Below, one piece after another: positions 24,746-32,800 of a DNA stretch of 45,057 nt. Location: assembly GCA_020718065.1 (NCBI GenBank), contig DYDE01000016.1, positions 1 to 45,057 of the forward strand, given 5' to 3'. Made by a program: the position numbers and the translations under genes. Within the stretch, counting starts at the first letter, position 1. Each line of letters opens with the position of its first letter. The notes beneath the pieces are model-generated. The model ran no database searches. It worked only from the letters and a program-made list of their open reading frames with translations, and was not told the DNA's origin. Source of the DNA: Marinifilum sp. (GTDB lineage Bacteria > Bacteroidota > Bacteroidia > Bacteroidales > CG2-30-32-10).

Positions 24746-26524
24746 TTACGCATTCGATTTTACATAGTTCACCATACCTTTTGAGTCGAATATTGCCATT
24801 AATTTTGCTGGTAATGGGGAGAATTTAAATTGTTTACTCCCAACCAAAACAACACCTTCTGCATAGTTAATAGAAACCTTGTCCCCCTGTTTATAATTAT
24901 CAACAGCTTCTGGCAAAACAATTATAGGCAAACCTTGGTTAACAGATGAGCGATAAAATATTCTGTTTACAGATTTACAAATAACAGCTTTAATACCTGC
25001 GTATGCTAACCCAACAGATGGATGTTCGCGGGAACTACCACAACCAAAATTTGCACCAGCAATTATAATATCATTTGGTTTTACTCGTTCAGTAAAACTG
25101 TCATCAAATCCTTTAAAAAGATAAGGCATTATTTTATCACCTTCCGAACTATTAATGTTATATGTTAATTTTCCAGCGAACATCTGATCAGTATTAAGAT
25201 TATCAACATCAGCATAATGCCATGTGTTTTCAGCATACCTATCTTCACCTTGTTTAATTTCAACAGTCTTGCTTTGCTCGGCAGCATAGGGGAATTTATC
25301 ATTTGCAGTAATGCCCCTTGGGTCTATAATCTCACCTTTAACAGCAGAAAGCGCCACCGTAGCAGGTGAAGCAAGCCATATATTGGCATTTTTATTACCC
25401 ATTCTTCCAAGAAAATTGCGATTTGCTGTAGAAATAACATTATAACCATCTGCAGGAATACCTTGACCAGTTCCCAAACAAGGACCACAAGAAGGAGAAA
25501 GTATGTTTGCACCAGCATCGAAAAAGATCTTTATCAAACCTTCATCCATTGCGAGCATATATATCATTTGTGAAGCAGGAATAATCAAAAGCTGAACATC
25601 TTCATAGACTTTTTTCCCTTTAAGAATTTCTGCAGCAATTCTTAAATCTTCAATTCTTCCATTGGTGCATGTTCCAATTAAAGCTTGATGTAATTTAGTT
25701 CCTTGAACTTCCGAAATAGCTTTTACATTATCAACATTGTGTGGACATGATGCTACTGGAAAAATACTATTTAAGTCAATTTCAATTTCTTTAAAGTATT
25801 TTGCATCCTCATCAGCCCAAGTACCCTGTATTTTTTCTCCTAAAAATTCACTTAGTATGTCATCTGAAGGGAAAGCAGCATTTTTCGCACCCATTTCAGA
25901 AGCCAAATTAGCTATTGTCATTCTATCAGAAATGGAAAGTGCTTTTACACCTTCACCATGATATTCGATTGACATATAATCTGCTCCGCTTGAACCAATC
26001 ATTCCAATAATCCATAAAGCTAAATCTTTTGCATAAACTCCTTTTTGAAGTTTCCCTTTTAAGGTTATTTTAACTGACTCAGGAACCCTAAACCATGTTT
26101 CCCCTTGTTTCCACAACCCTGCAGTTTCAGTTCTGTCTATTCCTGCTGCAAATGAATTAAAAGCTCCTGCAGTACAAGTATGACTATCACTACCTACAAT
26201 TATCATATTGGGTTTTGCATAAAAAGAAACCAACTGATGACATATTCCTTTTCCAACATCATGAAACTTTTTAATACCTTGTTTTTTTACAATATTCCTG
26301 ATTTTCTGATAATCATTTGCAAGTTTTTCGTTTGTTGGTGGAGCATTATGATCAAGAATAATTAATATTTGCTCAGGAAAAGCAACCTTTTCACCATTCA
26401 TTTTTTTAAAAGTACTTTCTATACTTGCTGTATTATCGTGCGATAACACAATATCCGGTTTTTTAAATACAATACTTCCAGTCTCAGCTCCTAATATTTT
26501 TTCGGCAAATGTTTTTCCTTTCAT
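24746..26524 (-). CDS. Fused LeuC-LeuD type hydro-lyase (aconitase superfamily)
   Basis: The 592-residue product joins the large and small parts of an isopropylmalate-isomerase-type enzyme. Residues 1 to about 425 are LeuC-like, with GSDSHTCTAGAF and Fe-S ligands Cys286 (GTCTNGR), Cys346 and Cys349 (SPSCGPCLG). The rest is LeuD-like, with GANFGCGSSREHPS, IFYRSSVNQGLP and ADVDNLNTDQMFAGK. It would isomerise or dehydrate a 2- or 3-hydroxy-dicarboxylate using a [4Fe-4S] cluster in the cytoplasm. No leucine, lysine or TCA-cycle gene is nearby, so aconitase, isopropylmalate, homoaconitate or dimethylmalate activity are all open. A -7 box lies just upstream (26549-26556). Confidence 0.85.
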   Translation of the reverse strand: MKGKTFAEKILGAETGSIVFKKPDIVLSHDNTASIESTFKKMNGEKVAFPEQILIILDHNAPPTNEKLANDYQKIRNIVKKQGIKKFHDVGKGICHQLVSFYAKPNMIIVGSDSHTCTAGAFNSFAAGIDRTETAGLWKQGETWFRVPESVKITLKGKLQKGVYAKDLALWIIGMIGSSGADYMSIEYHGEGVKALSISDRMTIANLASEMGAKNAAFPSDDILSEFLGEKIQGTWADEDAKYFKEIEIDLNSIFPVASCPHNVDNVKAISEVQGTKLHQALIGTCTNGRIEDLRIAAEILKGKKVYEDVQLLIIPASQMIYMLAMDEGLIKIFFDAGANILSPSCGPCLGTGQGIPADGYNVISTANRNFLGRMGNKNANIWLASPATVALSAVKGEIIDPRGITANDKFPYAAEQSKTVEIKQGEDRYAENTWHYADVDNLNTDQMFAGKLTYNINSSEGDKIMPYLFKGFDDSFTERVKPNDIIIAGANFGCGSSREHPSVGLAYAGIKAVICKSVNRIFYRSSVNQGLPIIVLPEAVDNYKQGDKVSINYAEGVVLVGSKQFKFSPLPAKLMAIFDSKGMVNYVKSNA

Positions 26525-26548
26525 ATATAATTGGGTTTAATAGTTTTT

Positions 26549-26556
26549 CAAAAATA
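26549..26556 (-). promoter_or_regulatory. -7 box upstream of the LeuC-LeuD fusion gene
   Basis: TATTTTTG on the minus strand matches TAnnTTTG exactly, 25 bp before the start codon. No TTTG is found at the -33 distance. Confidence 0.4.
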
Positions 26557-26574
26557 CAATTATTTTAAAATATT

Positions 26575-26979
26575 CTAAAAAAATGGTAATAGTTTTTCTA
26601 ATAACCATTCGGGAGCAGGACTTGGCCGTTTTGTTTCTCTTTTTACGAAAACATGAATGGTTTCCCCGAAATTTATCAATAGATTTTGTTCATTAAATAT
26701 TTCATAATTATATTTTATTCGGGTATCAGGTAATTCTTTAATGCTCGTTTTTATTGTCAATAGATCATCATAAAAAGCAGGTTTAATGTATTTGACGTAT
26801 AATGACAATACTGGCATTATAAATCCCTTTTCTTCTACCATTTTATATGGAAGACCAAGCTGTCTCATTGCTTCTACACGGGCTACTTCATAATATTGAC
26901 CATAGTTGCCGTAATAAACGTAACTCATCTGGTCTGTTTCAGAATACCTTACCCTGATTTGTGTTTCAGATATATACAT
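26575..26979 (-). CDS. YbgC/FadM-type acyl-CoA thioesterase (4HBT)
   Basis: The 134-residue single hotdog domain has the active-site segment YSETDQMSYVYYGNYGQYYEVARVE, with catalytic Asp16 and the HxxY/YxNY-like pattern of the 4-hydroxybenzoyl-CoA thioesterase group. It would hydrolyse short or medium acyl-CoA in the cytoplasm. Length is normal. It lies 50 bp upstream of the LeuC-LeuD gene on the same strand; that gene has its own -7 box, so co-transcription is only possible. Confidence 0.88.
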   Translation of the reverse strand: MYISETQIRVRYSETDQMSYVYYGNYGQYYEVARVEAMRQLGLPYKMVEEKGFIMPVLSLYVKYIKPAFYDDLLTIKTSIKELPDTRIKYNYEIFNEQNLLINFGETIHVFVKRETKRPSPAPEWLLEKLLPFF

Positions 26980-27007
26980 GGGTTTAAAAATGTTTTTTAT
27001 TTCTTAG

Positions 27008-27015
27008 CAAAAATA
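27008..27015 (-). promoter_or_regulatory. -7 box upstream of the YbgC-type gene
   Basis: TATTTTTG on the minus strand, about 29 bp before the start codon. No -33 TTTG was found at the right distance. Confidence 0.4.
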
Positions 27016-27135
27016 CTTATTTATATTTTATTATTTTTTTGTAATAAAAATTAATTCTAAATAACAAAAACACTTGTTTATTCAATATTCTTATATTATC
27101 ATTGTAAATCTATCATAATAGAAATTAGTATTGTA

Positions 27136-27906
27136 ATGTATAAATATATTTTTCGGAATTCTTTATTCTTTGTATCTTTAATTTTACTCGTTATTGCCTG
27201 CAAACCAACAGGTATAATCACAAAATATGAAGCTCAAATTATAGCATTAGACACAACCCATGTAGCAAAAGATGATTCTGTTGCTCTACTTATTATAGCC
27301 CCATACAAACAAAAAATTGAAGCAGAAATGAACCAGGTTATAGGTTACACCACTATTGCCATGGATAAAGGTAAGCCAGAAGCTCTTTTAAGCAATTTTA
27401 TTGCAGATCTTATTTTAAAGAAAGCAAATGACTACTATATCACGTCAGATAGCCAGAAAATAGATATGTGTTTGTTGAATACAGGTGGATTAAGAGCTTC
27501 ATTACCTAATGGAAAAATTTTAAAATCTAATATATTTGATTTAATGCCTTTTAACAATGAATTGGTTGTTATAACTTTGAATGGAGATAAAACAAAAGAG
27601 ATGTTTGAATATATTGTATCCAAAGGGGGAGAACCAATATCTGGTTTTAAAATGGGGATTAAAGATACAAATGCTGTTAACATAATTATAAACAACACAC
27701 CTTTTGATAAATCTAAAGCATATAAAATTGTTACTTCTGATTACTTAGCTAACGGTGGCGACAAAATGATTTTCTTTAATAATCCAATAAAAGTAGAATT
27801 ACTTAATCATCAAATACGCGATGCTATTATAGAATATTTTATTGAAGAGAATAATAAGGGAAATAAGTTAAGATCAAAATTAGATAAAAGGATATACTAT
27901 GAGTAG
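27136..27906 (+). CDS. 5'-nucleotidase C-terminal domain lipoprotein
   Basis: The 256-residue product has a lipoprotein signal (FVSLILLVIAC, Cys22). It matches the substrate-binding C-terminal domain of UshA-type 5'-nucleotidases: SNFIADLIL, LLNTGGLRASLPNGKI, DLMPFNNELVVITLNGDK and SDYLANGGDKM. In a full-length enzyme this domain follows the metal-binding domain and binds the nucleotide base. Here it is a separate gene placed before the metal-domain gene, overlapping it by 8 bp. The two products probably meet in the periplasm to form one enzyme. Confidence 0.88.
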   Translation: MYKYIFRNSLFFVSLILLVIACKPTGIITKYEAQIIALDTTHVAKDDSVALLIIAPYKQKIEAEMNQVIGYTTIAMDKGKPEALLSNFIADLILKKANDYYITSDSQKIDMCLLNTGGLRASLPNGKILKSNIFDLMPFNNELVVITLNGDKTKEMFEYIVSKGGEPISGFKMGIKDTNAVNIIINNTPFDKSKAYKIVTSDYLANGGDKMIFFNNPIKVELLNHQIRDAIIEYFIEENNKGNKLRSKLDKRIYYE

Positions 27907-28828
27907 CAGAAGAGATTTTATTAAATCAATGATTATGGGCGGGGCTTTGCTTGGCTTAAATGCTACTCCACTTCGTTTATTAGCCAAAAACAATCTAATT
28001 AAAATTACAATACTTCATACGAATGATACCCATAGTCGTATTGAACCATTTCCTTATTCTGATCCTAAATATCCTGGCTTAGGAGGCTTTGCCAAAAGAG
28101 CTGCACTTATTAAGGAAATCCGAAAAAAAGAACAAAATGTACTCTTACTTGATGCAGGCGATACTTTTCAAGGTTCTCCCTATTTTAATTTTTATGGTGG
28201 TGAGCTTGAATTGAAATTAATGAATGAAATGGGTTACGATGCAGCAACTCTTGGCAATCATGAATTTGATAATGGATTGCTTGGACTCCAAAAACAAATA
28301 CCCAATGCAAAATTCCCTTTTATATGTTCAAATTATGATTTTTCTGATACAATTATAAATGGAATGACAAAACCCTACATTGTTTTAATGAAAGATGATA
28401 TTAAAATTGGCATATTCGGATTGGGTATCGAACTAAAAGGTTTGGTAGATAAAAAGAACTATGGAAACACGCTCTATTTTAACCCCTATGAGAAAGCTGC
28501 AGAATATGCCCATTTATTAAAAAAAGAAAAGAAATGCGATATTGTAATTTGTATGTCTCATTTAGGATATAGCTCAAATGATAAACAAGCTTGCGATTAT
28601 AATTTGGCAAAGCAATCAAAGAACATTGATTTAATAGTTGGCGGACATTCTCATACTTTGCTTAAGAATCCTGTTAAAATGTATAACTCAGATGGGAAAA
28701 TAATATATATTGGACAAGTTGGTTGGGGTGGTGCATACTTAGGGCGATTTGATTTTTATATAGATAAATCAACAAGAAAAAAATTCGTCGAAAACAATAC
28801 AATAAAAATTTTTAATAATCAAGTGTAA
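27899..28828 (+). CDS. 5'-nucleotidase metallophosphoesterase domain, Tat-exported
   Basis: The 309-residue product begins with a Tat signal, SRRDFIKSMIMGGALLGL, which fits the twin-arginine motif. The calcineurin-like metal set is complete: HTNDTHSRI (DxH), DAGDTFQG (GDxxQ-like), TLGNHEFD (GNHE), MSHLG and GGHSHT. It should form the di-metal catalytic domain of a UshA-type 5'-nucleotidase or related phosphatase. It overlaps the C-domain gene by 8 bp. Export by Tat implies folding and metal loading in the cytoplasm, whereas the partner is a Sec-type lipoprotein. The gene ends before dnaA with a 140-bp AT-rich gap. Confidence 0.92.
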   Translation: MSSRRDFIKSMIMGGALLGLNATPLRLLAKNNLIKITILHTNDTHSRIEPFPYSDPKYPGLGGFAKRAALIKEIRKKEQNVLLLDAGDTFQGSPYFNFYGGELELKLMNEMGYDAATLGNHEFDNGLLGLQKQIPNAKFPFICSNYDFSDTIINGMTKPYIVLMKDDIKIGIFGLGIELKGLVDKKNYGNTLYFNPYEKAAEYAHLLKKEKKCDIVICMSHLGYSSNDKQACDYNLAKQSKNIDLIVGGHSHTLLKNPVKMYNSDGKIIYIGQVGWGGAYLGRFDFYIDKSTRKKFVENNTIKIFNNQV

Positions 28829-28968
28829 ATATATTTTTTTATTATTTTTTTTTCACAAAAATTTGCCTTCTTGAAATGAATACGCTAAGAAAATGCGTAA
28901 TGTAAGAGTATCAGCAAGTAATAAATTTAAGAACGAAAAAACACAAAAAAAAGGAATAGGAAAGTTAA

Positions 28969-30405
28969 ATGGAAAAGAATTTCGAGACAATTTGGTCAAA
29001 TTGTTTGAATATAATAAAAGATAATATCTCGCATGAGAAGTATAAAACTTGGTTTGAGCCGATTGTACCGGTCAAACTAGAGGAGAATATCCTTACTATT
29101 CAAGTACCAAGTCAATTTTTCTATGAATGGCTTGAAGAAAATTTTGTTGATCTATTAAAATCCACTATAAAAAAAGAATTAGGAACCAAAGGCAGGCTAG
29201 AATATAGTGTTATTATGGATAATTCTTATAATAACAATACTCCTTACACTGTTAAAATTCCTGCTTCAAACAGAAAAGTACTGAATAATTCTCCCATTTC
29301 AATGCCATTAGATATAAATAAAGGAGGGGGATCTTCTATACCCAATCCTTTTATTATTCCTGGCCTGAAAAAAGTCAATGTTCCTTCACAACTTATAGAG
29401 AGTTATTCTTTTGATAATTTTATTGAAGGTGATTGTAACAGATTAGCCCGATCTGCAGGTCTCGCTGTTGCAAATAATCCTGGCAAGACATCTTTTAATC
29501 CTTTACTTATATATAGTAATGTCGGTTTAGGAAAAACACATCTTGCAAATGCAATTGGTATTCAGATAAAAAACAATTTTCCTGAAAAAACTGTATTGTA
29601 TGTTTCATCCGAACAATTTCTAAGTCAATACATAAGTGCTATTAGAAATGATAGTTTGAACGATTTTGTTCATTTTTATCAAATGATTGATGCACTCATA
29701 ATAGATGATATTCAATTTTTTGCTAAGAAAGAAAAAACACAGGATATCTTTTTCCAAATTTTCAATCAACTCCATCAAAGTGGTAAACAGATTGTGATTA
29801 CTTCTGATAAGGCACCAGTTGATATGGAAGGCATAATTCCCCGCTTATTGTCAAGATTTAAATGGGGGCTTTCTGCTGATATTCAAGCACCGGATTTAGA
29901 AACCAGAATTGCAATTTTGCAAAAGAAGCTATATAAAGATGGTGTGGAGATGCCTGAAGATGTTATTGAATATATAGCTTATAGTATTACAACAAATGTG
30001 AGAGAACTAGAAGGTGCATTAATTTCTATGCTTGCACAGTCTTCTCTTAATAAAAAAGAAATTAATCTTGAATTGGCTAAACATATCATTGACAAATTTG
30101 TTATAAGCTCATCAAGAGAGATTTCAATTGATTATATTCAAAAGGTAATTTGTGATTATTTTAGCATTCCTTTAGATGCGATAAATTCTAAAAGCAGAAA
30201 AAGAGAAATAGTTCAAGCTCGTCAGTTGGCAATGTTTTTTTCAAAAAAACTAACTAAAACCTCCCTAGCTTCTATTGGTTTACATTGTGGAAATAAAGAT
30301 CACGCCACAGTTCTTCATTCATGCAGGACTGTTAAGAATTTAATTGATACGGATAAACAATTTAAAGTATATGTTGAAGAGTTAGAGAAAAAGATAAAAC
30401 TTTAA
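28969..30405 (+). CDS. dnaA: Chromosomal replication initiator DnaA
   Basis: The 478-residue product has all DnaA domains: N-terminal helical domain I (1-75, IWSNCLNIIKDNISHEKYKTWFEPI), a linker to about 140, AAA+ domain III and DNA-binding domain IV (about 375-478). Walker A is SNVGLGKTHLANAIG (183 on), with Ser in place of the usual first Gly. Walker B is LIIDDIQF at 243-250, and the Arg-finger region is IPRLLSRFKWGL. The domain IV signature reads GNKDHATVLHSC, with Lys where most DnaA proteins have Arg. I find no DnaA-box cluster (TTATCCACA-like) in the flanking gaps, so the origin is probably elsewhere. A clear terminator follows at 30482-30533. Confidence 0.97.
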   Translation: MEKNFETIWSNCLNIIKDNISHEKYKTWFEPIVPVKLEENILTIQVPSQFFYEWLEENFVDLLKSTIKKELGTKGRLEYSVIMDNSYNNNTPYTVKIPASNRKVLNNSPISMPLDINKGGGSSIPNPFIIPGLKKVNVPSQLIESYSFDNFIEGDCNRLARSAGLAVANNPGKTSFNPLLIYSNVGLGKTHLANAIGIQIKNNFPEKTVLYVSSEQFLSQYISAIRNDSLNDFVHFYQMIDALIIDDIQFFAKKEKTQDIFFQIFNQLHQSGKQIVITSDKAPVDMEGIIPRLLSRFKWGLSADIQAPDLETRIAILQKKLYKDGVEMPEDVIEYIAYSITTNVRELEGALISMLAQSSLNKKEINLELAKHIIDKFVISSSREISIDYIQKVICDYFSIPLDAINSKSRKREIVQARQLAMFFSKKLTKTSLASIGLHCGNKDHATVLHSCRTVKNLIDTDKQFKVYVEELEKKIKL

Positions 30406-30481
30406 TATTGTTTAAAATTCTTGTTAAAAAGCAAGATTATGATTTGAGTTTGTTTAGTTCATGTTTTAATAGTTTCTAGTT

Positions 30482-30533
30482 AAACCACAGATTGCCGGAT
30501 TGATAAAAATCTTTTGCAATTTGTGGTTTTTTA
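30482..30533 (+). terminator. dnaA terminator, made of the ATCTGTGG repeat
   Basis: AAACCACAGATTGC (30482-30495) pairs with GCAATTTGTGGTTT (30516-30529), 14 bp with one G-U pair, around a 20-base loop. T-rich sequence follows. The arms are a version of the dispersed element at 13-25 and 4182-4194. Confidence 0.75.
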
Positions 30534-30546
30534 ATAATACAATGAT

Positions 30547-31251
30547 ATGAAAGGAAAGCTTTATTTAATTCCGGCAACACTTGGTGAATCTGATGTTAAT
30601 TCTGTTATTCCATCAAAAGTATTTGAAATTGTTGAAACACTTGATGAATTTATTGTGGAACAAGAGAAAACTGCACGACATTTTCTAAAAAGCATTGGTT
30701 ATACAAAATCTTTCGATTCTATTATTTTACATCCACTAAATAAACATACTTCCTTTGATGAGATATTACTTTATCTTGACAATGCAGTTAAAGGAAAAAA
30801 TATTGGTATGCTTTCCGAGGCAGGTTGCCCTTGTATTGCAGATCCTGGCAATGTGATTGTAGAAATGGCTCACGAAAAACAAATTCAGGTTATTCCATTG
30901 GTTGGACCTTCTTCTATTTATCTTTCATTAATGGCTTCAGGATTTAATGGACAGAGCTTTGCTTTTAACGGCTATCTGCCTATTGATAAAAAAGATCGTG
31001 CCAGAAGAATTAAAGAACTAGAAACAATAATATATAATAGATCTCAAACACAGATATTTATTGAAACTCCATACAGGAATAATCAGTTAATACAAGATAT
31101 TTTGAAAACATGTAAGGGTGAAACAAAACTATGTATTGCAAGTTGTGTTAGCTTGCCAGATGAATTTATTGTTACCAAAACAATTAATCAATGGCAATTT
31201 AAAATACCTGATTTTAATAAAAAAAATTGCATTTTTCTTTTATACAAATAG
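30547..31251 (+). CDS. RsmI-like SAM-dependent methyltransferase (tetrapyrrole methylase fold)
   Basis: The 234-residue product has the tetrapyrrole methylase/RsmI pattern: KLYLIPATLGE at the start, MLSEAGCPCIADPGNVIVE, IPLVGPSSIYLSLMASGF, FIETPYRNNQL. RsmI methylates the 2'-O of C1402 in 16S rRNA. Classical RsmI is about 280 residues with a C-terminal extension; this is the shorter form, so it may be a second family member with another substrate. It lies after the dnaA terminator and 33 bp before the SDR gene. Confidence 0.88.
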   Translation: MKGKLYLIPATLGESDVNSVIPSKVFEIVETLDEFIVEQEKTARHFLKSIGYTKSFDSIILHPLNKHTSFDEILLYLDNAVKGKNIGMLSEAGCPCIADPGNVIVEMAHEKQIQVIPLVGPSSIYLSLMASGFNGQSFAFNGYLPIDKKDRARRIKELETIIYNRSQTQIFIETPYRNNQLIQDILKTCKGETKLCIASCVSLPDEFIVTKTINQWQFKIPDFNKKNCIFLLYK

Positions 31252-31284
31252 TTTTAATTATTACCTTTCACAAAAAATAAATTA

Positions 31285-32001
31285 ATGCAAAGCAACAAAA
31301 CAAATATAATTATAACAGGTGCTGGAAAAGGCATAGGTTTTGAGTTGGTGAAATTGTTTGCCTGCATTGAGAACAATAACATAATAGCAATTAGTAGAAA
31401 AATTGATAACCTTCTTGTTTTTTCTGAAAACAAAGAAATAAAACAATCCAGTAAAGTAATTCCGTTTCAATTTGATCTTGAAAATGACAATTACGAAGAA
31501 AAACTTTTACCTTTCATTTTAAAAGTTTCTGATAAAATAGATATTCTTATTAACAATGCAGGTGTTTTAATAAATAAACCATTTTTTCAACAAACAGAAG
31601 ATGATTTTGATAAACAATTTAATGTTAACATTAAATCTGTTTTCAAATTAACAAAATTATTATACCCATATTTAACAAATAATTCACATATTGTAAATAT
31701 AAGTAGTATGGGTGGATTTCAGGGAAGTGCAAAGTTTAAAGGATTATCTTTATATAGTGCAAGCAAAGGAGCTCTTGCTGTATTTACTGAGTGTCTTGCT
31801 GAGGAATTAAAAGATAGAGGAATAAAAGCAAACTGTCTTGCATTAGGTGCTACGCAAACTGAAATGCTGGAAAAAGCATTTCCCGGATTTAAAGCACCGG
31901 TATCAGCTGAAAAAATGGCTATTTTTATTGCTGATTTTGCAATGAATACTCATCATTTTATAAATGGGAAAGTAATACCGGTATCAATTGCAACACCCTA
32001 A
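31285..32001 (+). CDS. Short-chain dehydrogenase/reductase (SDR)
   Basis: The 238-residue product has the NAD(P) motif TGAGKGIGFE (Gly-x3-Gly-x-Gly), NNAGVL, catalytic Ser in ISSMGG, and Tyr-x3-Lys in LYSASKGAL. It is a classical cytoplasmic SDR, likely acting on a carbonyl/alcohol; substrate cannot be told. The C-terminus HFINGKVIPVSIA is usual for the family. It follows the RsmI-like gene by 33 bp and may share its transcript. Confidence 0.9.
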   Translation: MQSNKTNIIITGAGKGIGFELVKLFACIENNNIIAISRKIDNLLVFSENKEIKQSSKVIPFQFDLENDNYEEKLLPFILKVSDKIDILINNAGVLINKPFFQQTEDDFDKQFNVNIKSVFKLTKLLYPYLTNNSHIVNISSMGGFQGSAKFKGLSLYSASKGALAVFTECLAEELKDRGIKANCLALGATQTEMLEKAFPGFKAPVSAEKMAIFIADFAMNTHHFINGKVIPVSIATP

Positions 32002-32031
32002 TCTTTTTTATTTTACTTTAAAATAAATTTT

Positions 32032-32039
32032 TATCTTTG
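32032..32039 (+). promoter_or_regulatory. -7 box upstream of the conserved exported protein gene
   Basis: TATCTTTG matches TAnnTTTG exactly, 33 bp before the ATG at 32073. No clear -33 TTTG was found. Confidence 0.45.
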
Positions 32040-32072
32040 AAATAAATTATAACCAATTAAAGAAAAGAAAGT

Positions 32073-32687
32073 ATGAAAAAAATTAGTGTTTTAATAGTAG
32101 GTTTGTTGTTCTTATTTAGTTCAACCAACCTTTTTGCACAGAAAATTAAACTTGTTTCTGGTGATTTGAGCTTTTTAAAAGGTCAAACAAAATTAAATGT
32201 AGAATATATTTATGATGGGATGATGGTTGGTAAAAAAACTGAAGTCGAATACATCAAAGATAGAATGGAAAAATACAATAAAGATGAACCAGGAAAGGGA
32301 GAAAAATGGCTTACAAGTTGGAAAGGTGATAGAACTAAGAGATTTCAACCTAAATTTGAAGAGCTTTTAAATAAATATCTTGAACCTGCTAAAGTAAGCG
32401 TTAGTGCTAATAACTCAGATGCAAAGTACACTTTGGTATTAAAAACTACTTTTACTGATCCAGGTTATAATGTTGGAGTATCAAGAAAACCTTCTTATAT
32501 TGATGTTGAAGTTACATTTATTGAAACTGGAAAATCAGCTACAGAATTAGCTAAAATTACAATGTTGAAAGCACCTGGACAAGACTGGGGTGGCTATGAT
32601 TTTGAAGCAGGTTATAGAATTCAGGAATCTTATGCAAAATCTGGTAAAACACTTGGAGCTTTCTTAATGAAAAAAGCTTTTAAATAA
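32073..32687 (+). CDS. Conserved exported protein of unknown function
   Basis: The 204-residue product has a signal peptide (MKKISVLIVGLLFLFSSTNLFAQ). The mature part has a pattern I recognise from Bacteroidota hypothetical proteins: VSGDLSFLKGQTKLNVEYIYDG, KGEKWLTSWKGDR, a central TLVLKTTFTDPGYNVG and a C-terminal GYDFEAGYRIQESYAKSGKTL. The repeated beta segments suggest a periplasmic lipocalin- or DUF4136-like fold, but this is a guess. It has its own -7 box and terminator, so it is a single-gene unit. Confidence 0.8.
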   Translation: MKKISVLIVGLLFLFSSTNLFAQKIKLVSGDLSFLKGQTKLNVEYIYDGMMVGKKTEVEYIKDRMEKYNKDEPGKGEKWLTSWKGDRTKRFQPKFEELLNKYLEPAKVSVSANNSDAKYTLVLKTTFTDPGYNVGVSRKPSYIDVEVTFIETGKSATELAKITMLKAPGQDWGGYDFEAGYRIQESYAKSGKTLGAFLMKKAFK

Positions 32688-32705
32688 AACTCTTTTATAT
32701 ATAGG

Positions 32706-32738
32706 ACGCCCTGAACAAAATAGTTTAGGGCGTTTTTT
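32706..32738 (+). terminator. Rho-independent terminator
   Basis: ACGCCCTGAAC (32706-32716) pairs with GTTTAGGGCGT (32723-32733), 11 bp with one G-U pair, a 6-base loop and a following T-run. It ends the gene at 32073-32687. Confidence 0.85.
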
Positions 32739-32800
32739 ATTTTCTCAATTGTAATGTTTATCAATTTTTTTATTTTTATTAAATTAAATATGACTGTGAA

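Noticed and set aside
28829-28968. Replication origin upstream of dnaA
   Set aside because: The gap is AT-rich, but I find no TTATCCACA-like boxes or clustered repeats.
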